64,000 nucleotides of DNA, from the NCBI GenBank assembly GCA_019055375.1, contig JAHQIW010007006.1:299085-363084 (forward strand). Reading direction: 5' to 3'. Shown here one piece after another: positions 24,301 to 35,569 of the stretch. The first letter of the stretch is position 1. Each line of letters opens with the position of its first letter. The notes beneath the pieces were generated by a model. That model searched no databases, was not told the origin of the DNA, and saw only the letters and a program-made list of their open reading frames with translations. Both the position numbers and the translations under genes were made by a program. The DNA comes from Parelaphostrongylus tenuis (Eukaryota; Nematoda; Chromadorea; Rhabditida; Metastrongylidae).

Positions 24301-24848
24301 TTCCCCAACTCTCCAGTTTCAGCATATTGGCACTGTAGTTGTTTTGGGAAGGTAGAAACACCAAGTTGGTACGTCGGGGCACCTCAAAATTCACAACATT
24401 TGCCAATATGGATTCCAAAACCTCTATGAATGCAGTAGAATGCATAGCGTATTCCATAGAAACGATTCATCACTGTAGATTTTGTCATCTACCATTATGT
24501 TCAAGACAAGAAATCTCTGAAACGTGCTATAATACTCTTTCCTTCTCTATCTCATATCTTCTCACCTGTCAATGACATACTTGTTAGTCATTCTTCTTCC
24601 ATATATTTGACAGCTGAGTGAATTGTTCTTTGATCGGATAAGCGTTATGTGACCCCTGATGATAATGTTCTTATTCGCTATTACAATGTCACCCACTACT
24701 GGGTTATTGAATGTTAATGAGACTGTCGTTTTCATTTCGAACTTCATACATGAATAAAATCACTAGAATGGTTAACAGCACTTCATTAAATGTAGCATGG
24801 GAAATGACGATAAAAATTATTATAATCACCTCATTATATCAATCTCAT
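21340..24848. other. AT-rich intergenic stretch
   Basis: No exon with convincing splice sites or family was found. A decayed SINE-B-like head lies near 24,205-24,300 (GCAATGATGGTTAGAGGTAC). Confidence 0.3.
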
Positions 24849-25140
24849 GAGGGCATAGGGCACAGTGGTTAGAAGTTCCCTGTGATGTGGACGGTGTCAT
24901 TGGTTCGATTCAGCGCTCAAGGCTCGGCAAGCCTTCCATGCTTCGAGATTGCTGAATTGGAACCAGACTTGCTCGGAAGATCGCAGCATTGACTTGAGGC
25001 TTTGGTAGACCACTGCTTGTCAATGTAAAAGCCAGATGCATTCAATCACTTCTAAAGATGCTTGATGTAATCGACTGCATGTTGCACCCACCCGAAATTG
25101 ATCAACGTCGAGTATTCATATAAATCTCATAGACAATGAT
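24849..25140 (+). repeat. tRNA-derived SINE, family B
   Basis: The tRNA-like head (CACAGTGGTTAGAAGTTCC, then TTGGTTCGATTCAGCGCTC) is followed by the family B body with its GGAAGATCGCAGCATTGACT box and an ending related to GATTGATCAACG. About ten copies occur in the window. Confidence 0.6.
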
Positions 25141-25196
25141 TAGTATGTGGTGTACTTGTACCTGAATGCACTTCGGTTCACATTATGGCTGTACAG

Positions 25197-25377
25197 GATT
25201 CACATAATTGTTACGCGTGTTCTGGAACGAAATCTTGATAACAATGTCGAAACGACGAAAAATACGATTTCATCAACGTTCTATGGGGATTTATCTTTGG
25301 AATATTGCCTTCTCCAACGTCGCTGTGCTATTTCAACGTCAATGAAAGTTAGTTCACCGTCGTCAACAATCGTGTAG
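25197..25377 (+). CDS. Candidate terminal exon, plus strand
   Basis: After GGCTGTACAG (ending at 25,196), a 59-codon frame runs to TAG. It is rich in ACG/GTC/CGT codons and ends in VSSPSSTIV. It resembles the tail at 7,639 in having a C-terminal S-T-x-V-like end, but the family is unknown and the acceptor is only moderate. Confidence 0.22.
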
Positions 25378-26039
25378 ATTAAATTTTTTCCGCAAAACAT
25401 CAACAAAATGGTGGAAGAGCTTGAAACAGATCCCCTAACGTCCGTATCATTGATATTTAGTCAGAGTTCAACAGTGTTCATTCCAACTTCACAGTAATAC
25501 ACTACGATTCTAGCGGTAAAGTTTTACACTGACTTGCTAATTGCACTTTATCAATGTATCATGACGTCTATAATTGGGACGGTATATTATTTATAGAAGT
25601 GAATTGAGAAAAAATTCGTGTACCTGAAAACATGTATTGTTGAACATGAAGAAATTCTATAAGCCTAATAACAAACATTATGAAAGTCATAAGTGAGAGA
25701 TCTGTGTGTACAGTTTTCTTTCTCATCATTACAGACGAGGATGTCAATATTAGCTGGGTGGCCGGTTGGTTGACAAAGCTACTTGGAAAGCTATTTGGCA
25801 ACCAAATATCGATGGAAATCCTATAGAACTGGCAGCATTTGATGTTTCAAAACCAATTAAATAGCTCCAATAGTGACCAAGAAGCAAGGAAAACCTTCAT
25901 AAAACAAAACTAGTAATGTCATGAATTCGATGATTTCTCAAAAAACTGCAGTCTATGTATCCAGGAACGTATGTAATCTGGAAGAATATTCTATTTCCCG
26001 TTTCAATAGCTGTGTTATTACGTCATAATTATAATCCAA

Positions 26040-26240
26040 GGATGCTGAGTGGTATGGAAGAATTCTGACCCCAGGCGGAAGTTGAACACGTGTTTCACCT
26101 TATACCGAGGGCACGTGCTATCACTACTCCATTCAGGTCACTGCTCTTTTGTCACACTTTGTTTTCCGTCATTTTGGATGAAACGCGGGTTCAACTATCG
26201 TCTGGGGTTGAAAGTTTTGCAAATCACTCAGCATCTCTGA
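26040..26240. repeat. Inverted pair of tRNA-like family A ends
   Basis: The left segment (26,040-26,105) starts GATGCTGAGTGGTATGG and contains AGTTGAACACGTGTTTCACC. The right segment (26,172-26,236) contains GGATGAAACGCGGGTTCAAC and ends ATCACTCAGCATC, an imperfect inverted copy. Between them lies a minus-strand A-box side. The unit is a snap-back dimer of the SINE-like repeat. Confidence 0.5.
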
Positions 26241-26249
26241 ATTTATCCA

Positions 26250-27650
26250 TGGATGGCTAACAGAAATGACTTAGTCCTCTTTTATAAGAACGAGGTACCA
26301 CATGTTACACAGCTATTTTTCGAAGGTGTTCAGCGTGTGTGATGTACTTCCTTTCCACTGCTGTCATCCGTTGTCCTCAAACAAGGAGGTTTGCTTTCTA
26401 GTGAAAATAATTCCATGCCTTTTCGAAGATGGCAAACATTTCGTGTAGTTTCTCATCTTACTCCTATAGTTACTCGTTAATAATGGGTAAGAAGTAGAAA
26501 AGTGATATTTTGAAGTTTAGATGCATTCGTTTTTCATTAACTTTACCGTTACGAATCATCAACACTTATTAAGAGTTCTGTAAATGTAACAAAAATGAGA
26601 AATTTGTTTTGCTAGTGTACAACTTATTTTTCAAAAAGGGTAAAATTCGTCAGCAGAGATTAGGATCTTCTAATAGCATCACCAAAACGGAGATCGACAA
26701 CTTGTTTACAAAAAAATGATGGCGCAAACTCAATTACCGCCTCGCCAATGTGAACAAAAACTTCCGTCATCACATAAAAAGGGGCAAATACATGTCGTGC
26801 ATGCAAACGAGAGCATTTTGGACAAAATTCATTTCTTCCATGAATAGCAAATCGAGAACAACTCGAGCGAAAACTACTGCTGCCCATTAAATTCAAGTCA
26901 ACGAGTTTCAACCATAACACTACTTCCACCGAAGTCATTGCCGGACAGAAAAGCCCAGGTTTGATCTTATTGTTTCGCAGCTCACAATGAACATCAGCTG
27001 TAAATGATCACTATTGCAAATTCTGTATAAAATCATGGGAATAGAGAAGTCTTAGAAAAAATTTGAAAAAACATTTTGGAAGAGTTTCAGAACTCTGGAG
27101 AACATAATATCCAACAACCAACGACGCTGAACAATGCCGAGAATTTCAACATTTCCTCCTATTTTATTTTGCATAAAAAGAGCGCAGAGTTTGGTTTGAG
27201 CCTGCAATGTTTTATAGCTTGGAATCAGGCCAAAGATTCTTATCTGGAAAAAAATTTTTGAGATGAAAGTTATTATGTATGGGAAAACCTTTGCCGAGTG
27301 TGAAATAGTTCTAGTCAGTCAAGGAGCAGATTCATTCTACATAAAATTTCTGAGCATTTCCCACCACGTTCCTGTGGTAGATAATGAAAAATCGCTCTAT
27401 TTGTATAAAAACATGAGCACTGCCTGGAAAATCGCTCTTAACTAATGTTTTACCAATGAGGTTTTCATTTTTCTTCTCAATAAGCTAAAGATTTTATTTT
27501 ATTTTATTTGAAGATTTAGAGAGTAGAACGATTATTTTGAAAATCGGCTATCTATCAACCTCGGCATAGACAATTTAGTATCTGACCTTTATAGCAGATT
27601 CGAGTTTGTTAGTAACAGGGTTTTTTGAATACAGTAGTAATACAGCACAA
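26250..27650. other. Unassigned region with several open frames
   Basis: A minus-strand frame (26,938-26,660, 92 codons) contains NEFCPKCSRLHARH. Two adjoining plus frames at 27,076-27,261 and 27,263-27,445 lie in different phases and could be one frame broken by a shift. None has a recognised family. Confidence 0.25.
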
Positions 27651-27654
27651 TCAT

Positions 27655-27715
27655 ATACAGTGGCTGATGTTTCGGCAGTATCACCTTCTTCAAGATTTAG
27701 AAGAGTCGAATGTTG
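27655..27715 (-). mobile_element. Possible end of a Penelope-like element, minus strand
   Basis: GGCTGATGTTTCGGCAGTAT followed by CACCTTCTTCAAGAT is the complement of the GAAGG...GAAACGTCAGCC motif found downstream of the Penelope-like element near 41,765. Only this short end is recognisable. Confidence 0.3.
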
Positions 27716-27889
27716 ACAGCATTCCACTCAATCAAAAACTCCCATAACTACAGCAGAGCAAACCTAAAAGGCGAACGTGTAGTCGTGAAATAATCAGCTT
27801 TCGTTAAATAAAATAATACTAAGGATTTTGAGATCTCTAGTAATTTTATTGCATTTTTCGCAATGTTATGATGTTTCTTATATACCTGA

Positions 27890-28175
27890 AAGAATTGAGT
27901 GGTGAGCAAAAACACTGTCTCAGCGGAATCGAACATGCGTTTCATTTATACCAGGGACGCGGGCTACTACAACTAGACCACTAAGGCACATTTGTGCAAC
28001 TTCACCCTTCAACATCTCTATGTTAGCTGTTAGCCACCAACCTTCAATAAGTTTGGTCGGGTATGCGATTTCGCTTTATAGAACCAGTTGAGCTGATAAC
28101 CATTGTAATAACTAATACTCCAAATTTCTACTATTTTTATTTTCATTTTTCGCAGTGTCATGATGTTTCGTATCA
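27890..28175 (-). repeat. tRNA-derived SINE-like repeat, family A, minus strand
   Basis: The copy spans the tRNA-like head (complement of the B box near 27,930 and of TGGTCTAGTTGTAGTAGCC near 27,975). It also includes the family-specific flank TTTGGTCGGGTATGCGATTT near 28,050. It is a single, more diverged version of the 295-bp unit arrayed at 33.8-34.7 kb. Confidence 0.6.
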
Positions 28176-28179
28176 GATA

Positions 28180-29275
28180 AAAAGATTTCATGAAATGCTT
28201 AGTGATGTTGTAATCAGCTTTCATTGAATCATAAAATCTGATTACTTAATTATTTCATAAAATCTGATTTCTAAACGACTAAGCATTTCATAAAATCTTT
28301 TTACTGAGCGACTTAATGTTTACGTATTAGGTTTAATTTGCGTTGGTTAAGGAAGTGCATGGCTAGTGGATTGTATGTCAGAATTTGATTCTTGCAGGCT
28401 CTGAAAAGGGTGATACTGCCGACACGTTAGCCAGTGTACCCTTATAGTACTATATTGCATTGTATTCTCATCAGCGACGGATCTGCTTATAAAGGTGAGG
28501 TGCCGGATAGGATAACGAATTGAAAGAAATCCCAGTTCTTGAAAAAGCAAGAGTGTGATGGAAAACAAATGAAACTGAATGTCTATTGTAGAGGCCAAAT
28601 TTCGCGATACAACCTTCGCTGAACATGGAAAATGGCATAGATACTTTGGAAACAAGCTTGGTTTTCTTTCTATCTTACTGCTCAGTTTTTGCTTTTTTGT
28701 ACTATCTTTATGGTACTGAGCGATGCAGGTTATAACCACAAGAGTGTTCAGATACGAACAAAACTTGATGCCCGATGTTTTTGCGTCATAGACTCCAACC
28801 ACTAATCACATCAGCGTATTCTGCTGCTAGAATCAAAATCAGGCAATCAGAAAAAGTCATTTCGTCATTTCAATTATGGCTTCGACTTGACTGGGGTTTA
28901 ATACCGATTATGGCGTCTTAGATCAATAGCGTGACGAATGATTGCTGACAAACGTTGAATACGTTAAAATACGCTTGAGAAATAGGCATAGCGAGAGCCT
29001 CGATGATTTCGCACCAGTATGCGCTGCTTCGGAAAATTATATGGTGGAATACATAAAACGAAATCATGAGGCTCCAAGCTCTGCTCGTTTTCAGCACATG
29101 TGTGAGAAAGAATTTTTGATTTTTGTAATAAAGATGAGACCAGCTGTATCATATAATATGCGTTGTCTTCTTACTCAGTGAACAAATGTTCAGAACTTAT
29201 TTAAGAAACGGAAACGTTTGCTGATGCCATTAGCTCATCAAGGATCCTGTTATGCATATAAATTCCAGGTCCATG
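28180..29275. other. Unassigned region
   Basis: A 151-codon minus-strand frame (28,802-28,347) and a 79-codon plus frame (28,942-29,181) are open. Neither shows a known domain or clear splice-site pair. Confidence 0.25.
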
Positions 29276-29279
29276 TAAA

Positions 29280-29317
29280 TACATGCATATATATGTATAT
29301 ATATATGTATATATATG

Positions 29318-29390
<73 letters not shown>
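29280..29390. repeat. (TATG)n, (CTAT)n and (TA)n compound microsatellite
   Basis: Three adjacent simple arrays change from TATG units to CTAT units and then to a long TA run. Confidence 0.9.
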
Positions 29391-29393
<3 letters not shown>

Positions 29394-29514
29394 TAAAGAT
29401 AGAACATGCAGCGTTCGACATTGGCCCAGTCCTTAAAGGACGTGGCAATTTCCACTCTATTGAGTATTATGAGAATGGTTATAAGTTTCCGGATTAATCA
29501 GTGGCTTTCGGAGG

Positions 29515-29630
29515 CCTTTCGGAGGGTAACGAAGGTTTTTATGATCCTGTGGGGATGGAAGGCTTAAAGTGGGATCGAACTTTCTAATGTATTGTGAGCC
29601 CTTCTAAGCACTGCGCTATGTGCAACAAAT
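29515..29630 (-). repeat. Partial SINE family B, minus strand
   Basis: GGGATGGAAGGCTTAAAGTG and GGGATCGAACTTTCTAATGT are complements of the family B head and body junction. The A-box side ends near 29,625. Confidence 0.4.
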
Positions 29631-29639
29631 TTAAAAGTA

Positions 29640-30960
29640 AAGTGAAGCATAAATGTACGAATCTCGTATGCATACAAACGACATATGAGTGAAAACGACG
29701 GTACAGTGGAGACTCAAGCAATGAAAGTCTTACTTAAGACAATGAGCTAAGAAAATAGGAGTGTTTGTAGCTGATGGTGGTTAAAACAGACGAGTTACAA
29801 ATCGTGAAATAACCCCCATCTAAGCGGCCATATACGACTGACGATGGCGCTTGTAGTTCATTGCTTTGAGGTGCGAATATTGCACACTGAATCATCTGAT
29901 GATTTGATTGACCTTGCGCGGTGCCGCCCCAAGCCATACGTCCCTATTGTATCACTTCGATACTTGCCCGAGTGCATAGCAGCACTTACTTGGTAATGGT
30001 TAGCCACCGGTTTTCTTCCAATTTTTCTGAATACAATGAAAGAATAGCAATCAGTCTGCTCTAGAGTGGTAGAATTTTCATCATCACCATACTAATGCCT
30101 TTTGCTTTTGGCATCTTGAGGCAAAAACTATATAAGTGCAATTCTCACAGAAAGTGAAGTACTTGCGCTGTTCTTTTGGAAAAAAGGAATCACCATCCCT
30201 GGATTCAGTAATCTTCAGATGATCTAGTGAAAATAAAAACTTCAATTCAATATACAACAAGAAATTACTGAACTGTGACTTCCGAGCTTGACAATTTCTT
30301 TAGATACAATTTTAGTGAGCAATATATTACTTTAATACAGACGTTATAATACAGAAAGAATCGTCAGTATTTTCGTTGTGGAGATCAAAAATGTATCCTA
30401 CAATACTAATCCTTTCCTTACATTATATTACGTCATCGTCAACTGCTAGGATTAAGGATTAGCAGTTGACGGCTACCATTCGAGGCAAACTATTGTCCAT
30501 TCTTTTAAGAACTGTGAAGACGTTTCGTCATTTGGGATACACTATGGAGGAGAAGACGCTCGATCTGTAACTCATAAATACAACGAACGGCTACGGGACC
30601 GTGGTCAAAAGTCTGTTGTGCAATTTATCAACGCAGTGAAATTTTCCATTTCTCAACTCTACAGTGATATACGATCAAAACAGGGCTCTACACAACAGCT
30701 GACGACGTCGTCTCAGCGATTGTGCCAAGTCAAAGTTCCTAAGCAGCTTCCTATAAACAACTACCATAAGCGATATTTACGACAGAGAGAAACTCTGATA
30801 AACCGTTAAGCCCTATCAAAATAACCACAGAAAAGCAGTAATCTCATTAAACCGATGAAACACTGTAAAGTTGCCGCGCATCTATCCAGAATTCAAACGA
30901 AATTGCGAAGTAGAATTTTTTAACTTAACCGCTTTCACCGGTGGTATGATGTTTTAATAT
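29640..30960. other. Intergenic DNA
   Basis: A 63-codon plus frame at 30,618-30,809 is open but unassigned. No repeat family of this window was recognised. Confidence 0.25.
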
Positions 30961-30967
30961 ACACAGT

Positions 30968-31150
30968 GATGTAGAGTGATGTGCACAACTTTTGCGCCAG
31001 TTGGATCACGAACCCATATCTCCCCTTATCTATAGGTGCTCGAATCCACACTTAACCCTAACAGTTCGAGCACGCGCTCATGGACAGGGTGAAATGTGGG
31101 TTCGAATTCCAACTGACGCAAGTCTTGCACATCACTCTACATCACTAGGT
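30968..31150. repeat. Inverted pair of tRNA-like family C ends
   Basis: The left end reads TGATGTAGAGTGATGTGCAC and the right end reads TTGCACATCACTCTACATCA. The inner parts (GCGCCAGTTGGATCACGAAC and GTTCGAATTCCAACTGACGC) are also inverted copies. The roughly 50-bp spacer between the arms carries no complete tRNA-like head. Confidence 0.6.
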
Positions 31151-31256
31151 ATATTATAACATCATACCATCGCTAAAAGCAGTTAAATAAAAACAGCTTT
31201 GGGCTCTTCTCTAACGCACCCTTATACAAAATTGTAAATCCACACAAAACGATGCC

Positions 31257-31912
31257 TCAGAACGCGCATATTTCTCGCCGGGTAGAGCTCATTTTTTGAA
31301 CCTATAGTAATCATTCGATAGTGTAATCGAATACGATTCCAACGCTGTGCTCACATCCTGAAGAGACCGTTTCTCTGAAACGCGGCAAGTAAAATAAGTT
31401 GGAGTCCCATCTACGATCAATGGCCTCTTTGGCCAATTCATGTGCGTGTGCGTGAGACGTGAGGTGACACGTGAACTGATGACGTGACACTTCTCTGCGC
31501 GTTCATATCCCGACAAATCGATGGTGATCACGTCATCAAACGTGACTGCCTCAGCGAGCCGCATGTGAGTTGACCAAAGAGGCCAATAATCGTAGATGGG
31601 AATTCGGCTTATTTTACCTGTTGCAATTCAGAACGATCTTTTTAGGATGTAACCACAGCGTTGGAATCATATTCGATTACGCTATCGAGTAATTACTAAT
31701 ACTGCAAAGAAAAAGCTCTGTCCGATGAGAAATACGCGCGTCTGCAACACAAAAAATCTCCTTCTGGAGTAACGTCAAAAAAAGTCTTCTCCGAAAGCCG
31801 GCAACTTGGGGCTGTAGCCTCGAGTCTCAGTTTTCGAAGTGCTGCTAACACTCCTTCAAGAAGCCCCACTCCAGCGAATGAGATCGGCTTTTCGTTTGCC
31901 CCTTCATAACTG
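31257..31912. mobile_element. Palindromic repeat family P, copy with truncated left arm
   Basis: The arms are about 145 bp in the core (31,295-31,440 against 31,562-31,700), with AATGGCCTCTTTGGCCAATT near the inner edge. The right arm continues to 31,912 with the family hallmark, a CGAATGAGATCGGCTTTTCG box. The centre holds about 120 bp of unique sequence. A near full-length relative is at 63,105-63,945. No transposase is visible. Confidence 0.65.
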
Positions 31913-32419
31913 AATTGTGCCGAATTCTGTTCACCATTCATTATCCAATATCCATCAGTGCCACTGGGATCATTGTCGATATCGAGTACCCACCGTCGAC
32001 GAATGCTTATTGACAGATAGATGATACGTTGTGAAGTGGAAAGAGTGGTGTCAAAAAATGCAACATCTTGTAGAACAATAATATTCAACTACATGCATGA
32101 TCTCAAAATTACAGATGTTGAATTAAATGGACTACGAAACCTTGTCTTCCTCACTATACTCAGTAAAACTTCCATTAGTCATATACGTCTTCTCTCAAAT
32201 ATCACAGTTAGCATCTGAGAAAATCATAAGTAAATGGACCATTAGAATAATCATCCATGAAGAACTGGTATCTTACAAACATCAGAATTTCATGTTATCG
32301 TAATATAACAAGAGTCCCATGATTTCTTTCTCATTTCGACACTTTTGTTGATTCAGTTGTTATTTATTCGATGAAATCAATTGATCAGCAATCACTATCA
32401 TGATCATCGTATGTAACCG

Positions 32420-33070
32420 TTTGCTGAGCGGAGATTGGACGTCTTCTTTCCTTCTCAGAAAAATGTTTGGCGACCAAAGAAGTAGCTGAGGTCTCCTTTG
32501 AGCTGGTTGTGGTTTTTAGATTTCTCCAGCAGATGCACCTTCAAGACGTGGAGATGATGATCCGATAGAGCAAATTCAGGGCTATTCGTGGATGTGGTCC
32601 CGTGATGTCCCATTCTCTACAAAATATGGCGAGTCGACTTTATAATGTACGGGATCGAGCGTTGTCCTTGATGAAGGCGATACTGGGTCGTTTCAGGCGC
32701 TTCTCTTGCACTGCTGCGGCCTACTACCGAAATTGTTCCCGTAGACGTTGGCATTGATTGTTTGCATGGTGTCAAGCATTTCTTAAAGCAGCATGCCTTA
32801 CCAATTCCAAAATCGAGGACATAATCTTCCAAACATGGAACTTTGGTCTTAGTTGAGCTGGCGAGTCTTCATCGTGAAGTAGCCAGTGGACGTGACGCTA
32901 GTTTTTCTCGCACAAAACCAAAGATTCATCTCCATAGATGGCTGACTTGAGAAAGTTTTGCATGCATGGTCGCAGCAGATTGTTTTACAGATGATGGTCA
33001 CTCCTGCAGTACGGTTAAGGTCGGTCAATGTTCCAATGTTAAGTGTCCATCGAGACATCACTTTGCCGTA
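32420..33070 (-). pseudogene. Degenerate mariner transposase, minus strand
   Basis: Minus-strand translation in several frames gives mariner landmarks in order: YGDESLVL near 32,930 (the first catalytic Asp region), KDNARS near 32,665 (the HDNARPH catalytic motif, with the lead His replaced by Lys), an ALSDHH segment near 32,570 that matches the family's SPDLAPSDYH, and FFGRQTFF near 32,470. Stops and frameshifts separate them. The N-terminal helix-turn-helix half was not recognised, so the copy is truncated as well as mutated. Confidence 0.6.
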
Positions 33071-33079
33071 GCCAGTTTA

Positions 33080-33650
33080 TAGTTGGCGAGCGCTGACCCT
33101 GCGGCACGGCTTTATTACTTGAGCATTCTTGAACATACCACAGCCATTTAGCATTAACGCGATCTGAAATATAAAAAAACTCAATAAGATGTCAGTGCGA
33201 AAGGAATTACGGTACAAACCAGCATAAATGCATTGAATGATACCCTATCTCAAATTACTTTCTAGTCTGGGTGGCGATGAGCGCCATCACTCATCAGCTG
33301 ACATTTGTTTCATCTGACCTGCTGAAATAGGGAAATGGGGTTCAGACGTGTTTCCACACAAAGAACATAGGCAGTCGTACATCTGACAACACCATGAGTG
33401 GTTCCTCGTGAATAAAGCGGCGCTTGCAAATACTATAAATTTTCGACTGTTTTATAATTTGCATATTTCTCCGAACAACGTTGCATAAGTAGGTTCAGGC
33501 TCTGAGAGCAACAAAATCACCGGAATTCAATAATCGATTTTGAAGAATACATACCTACCTCGCTCAGGCTTCAACAAGGAAAACTCCTTAAGATTTCGTT
33601 CCCTTATCATTTATCAATTTCATTTAGCATGTCGTACTTTAATTAAAATC
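33080..33650. other. Spacer between mariner remnant and tRNA-like array
   Basis: No coding exon or known repeat was recognised here. Confidence 0.3.
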
Positions 33651-33656
33651 GTTCTA

Positions 33657-33790
33657 AGAGAATCGAGTGGTGAACAAAAACACGGCCTCAGGCGGGAATC
33701 GAACCCACGTTTCATCCTATCCGTTTCATCCTAGCGTGGGTTCGATTCCCGCCTGAGGCCGTGTTTTTGTTCACCACTCGATTCTCTTAG
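33657..33790. repeat. Inverted pair of tRNA-like family A ends
   Basis: The left segment (33,657-33,720) is the exact reverse complement of the right segment (33,735-33,790) over the B box and tail: GAATCGAGTGGTGAACAAAA on the left, TTTTGTTCACCACTCGATTC on the right. The acceptor-end CTGAGGC and B box GGTTCGATTCC are present, but the A-box half is missing. It directly adjoins the 295-bp tandem array. Confidence 0.75.
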
Positions 33791-33982
33791 TTCTATAAGT
33801 AACATAATAACACTGCGAAAAAAAGCAGTGAAAATATCATAATTTCGAAGTATTAGTAATTAGAATAGCTATCAGCTCAACTGGGTTTATAAAGCGAAAT
33901 CGCATACCCGACCAAACCTGTCAAAGGTTGGTGGCTGATAGCTAACATTAAGATGTTGAAGAATGAGTGGTCGGGCAAATGT

Positions 33983-34054
33983 GCCTCAGTGGTGTAGTGG
34001 TAGAGCACGCGTCCCCGGATAGGATGAAAGGTGGGTTCGATTCCCGCCTGAGGC
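33983..34054 (+). ncRNA. tRNA-like cloverleaf, array unit 1
   Basis: The acceptor stem GCCTCAG/CTGAGGC pairs over all 7 bases. The D stem is GTGT/GCAC, the anticodon stem CGTCC/GGATG with one G-U pair, and the T stem GTGGG/CCCGC. The anticodon loop is CCGGATA, which would place GGA at the anticodon but has C instead of U at position 33. A and B boxes are intact. No CCA is encoded, as usual in eukaryotes. It may be transcribed by Pol III, but translation function is doubtful. Confidence 0.55.
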
Positions 34055-34277
34055 CGTGTTTTTGTTCACCACTCGATTCTCTTAATTCTATAAGTAACAT
34101 AATAACACTGCGAAAAAAAGCAGTGAAAATATCATAATTTCGAAGTATTAGTAATTAGAATAGCTATCAGCTCAACTGGGTTTATAAAGCGAAATCGTAT
34201 ACCCGACCAAACCTGTCAAAGGTTGGTGGCTGATAGCTAACATTGAGATGTTGAAGAATGAGTGGTCGGGCAAATGT

Positions 34278-34348
34278 GCCTCAGTGGTGTAGTGGTAGAG
34301 CACGCGTCCCGGATAGGATGAAACGTGGGTTCGATTCCCGCCTGAGGC
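34278..34348 (+). ncRNA. tRNA-like cloverleaf, array unit 2
   Basis: It is the same fold as unit 1, but one C is missing, so the anticodon loop has only six bases (CGGATA). That would be fatal for a decoding tRNA and argues the units are repeat heads rather than working tRNA genes. Confidence 0.5.
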
Positions 34349-34571
34349 CGTGTTTTTGTTCACCACTCGATTCTCTTAGTTCTATAAGTAACATAATAAC
34401 ACTGCGAAAAAAAGCAGTGAAAATATCATAATTTCGAAGTATTAGTAATTAGAATAGCTATCAGCTCAACTGGGTTTATAAAGCGAAATCGCATACCCGA
34501 CCAAACCTGTCAAAGGTTGGTGGCTGATAGCTAACATTGAGATGTTGAAGAATGAGTGGTCGGGCAAATGT

Positions 34572-34643
34572 GCCTCAGTGGTGTAGTGGTAGAGCACGCG
34601 TCCCCGGATAGGATGAAACGTGGGTTCGATTCCCGCCTGAGGC
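34572..34643 (+). ncRNA. tRNA-like cloverleaf, array unit 3
   Basis: All four stems pair as in unit 1, with the seven-base loop restored. The T arm reads GTGGGTTCGATTCCCGC. Confidence 0.55.
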
Positions 34644-35004
34644 CGTGTTTTTGTTCACCACTCGATTCTCTTAGTTCTATAAGTAACATAATAACACTGC
34701 GAAAAAAAAGCAGTGAAAATATCATAATTTCGAAGTTTGAAAATCGTTCTTCCAAATTATCACAAAATGTACCAGCCAGGTGTTTCCAATTTGTTAAGGA
34801 CGTATCGTCATTGATGCAAAAGTCGTCTTCAAGACAGAAAACCTATTTGATACTTCTAATTTTATCAAAGATAGGAACTTGTAGAAAATATGCGGCTCAC
34901 CAAGGGAGCGTCGAATTTGCTAAAGGTTCTTGCTCAGATAAGAGATTATGTAAGAAGTTTGTGCCGTTTTGGTTTTTTTTTCGTATGATTGTATAGAATT
35001 TACA

Positions 35005-35420
35005 TGATTTTGATATCGTTCAATGCGCGTTTTCTTTTGAACATTTTGGTATGTAACTTGCCTCTACGTGCTTGTAGATGAGGCTGTCTTAGGATCAAAT
35101 TTGCTTGCTACTTATGAACGGATGGCGCCTAGGAAAAAACGCTAGCGAAACACGAGCAAATTTAATGGAGCGTGGGGATAAGATACGGCGGCATTAAGGA
35201 CGCTTAGGAAGTGGTTCGCGAAGTTCAAAGCTGGAGAGAACACTATGAAGAATCAGTCGCACTCGGGGCTGTCCACATCAAGCCGATTGTCAAGCTAACC
35301 TCAAGATAGTCGAGGAGAATTACTCAACGATTTCCTGAAAGCTAACCGAAAAGTCGTTTGTTGATTCTTGATCTCACACTGAAAAGTGGCAAAAAGTTGT
35401 CGAGGTCAATGGACAATACT
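35005..35420 (+). mobile_element. Mariner remnant with N- and C-terminal coding pieces
   Basis: The 5' end GATTTTGATATCGTTCAATG matches the terminal repeats of the MITEs at 557 and 51,216. It is followed by decayed N-terminal transposase sequence (GNG...KWFAKFKAGENTM region near 35,210-35,250). Near 35,385 the frame KWQKVVEVNGQYFGD resembles the extreme C-terminus of mariner transposases. The element therefore retains both ends of the gene and has lost the catalytic middle, unlike the foldback copies. Confidence 0.5.
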
Positions 35421-35569
35421 TTGGTGATTAGTTTTGTCTTTTGTTTAGAACAAAGTATTGCAAAAATCATATCAAGATCAAGATGGCACGAACTTCTATA
35501 CTACCTGTTGATTTGCATTTGCTTACAAAGTACACAGCACAAATTGTTTTTAGTAGGGAGCAAATAAAA

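Larger units (their letters stand above)
33761..34735 (+). repeat. Tandem array of 295-bp tRNA-like units (3 complete plus ends)
   Basis: The marker GTGTTTTTGTTCACCACTCG occurs at 33,761, 34,056, 34,350 and 34,645, giving periods of 295, 294 and 295. Each unit contains a hairpin pair (AGCTATCAGC and GCTGATAGCT) about 80 bases apart and one 71-72-nt tRNA-like cloverleaf. Units are nearly identical, so the amplification is recent. Open frames across the array (for example SGGNRTHV on the minus strand) are repeat artefacts. Confidence 0.85.

Noticed and set aside
33983..34643. Functional tRNA genes in the tandem array
   Set aside because: The anticodon loop lacks U33 and one copy has a six-base loop; identical 295-bp surroundings show they are repeat units.
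33761..34735. CRISPR-like or satellite interpretation of the array
   Set aside because: The unit is 295 bp, with no short repeat/unique spacer structure, and the host is eukaryotic.
33540..34996. Open frames containing SGGNRTHV-like peptides on both strands
   Set aside because: They are translations of the tRNA-like 295-bp repeat and recur with every unit; no start, splice or codon-bias support.
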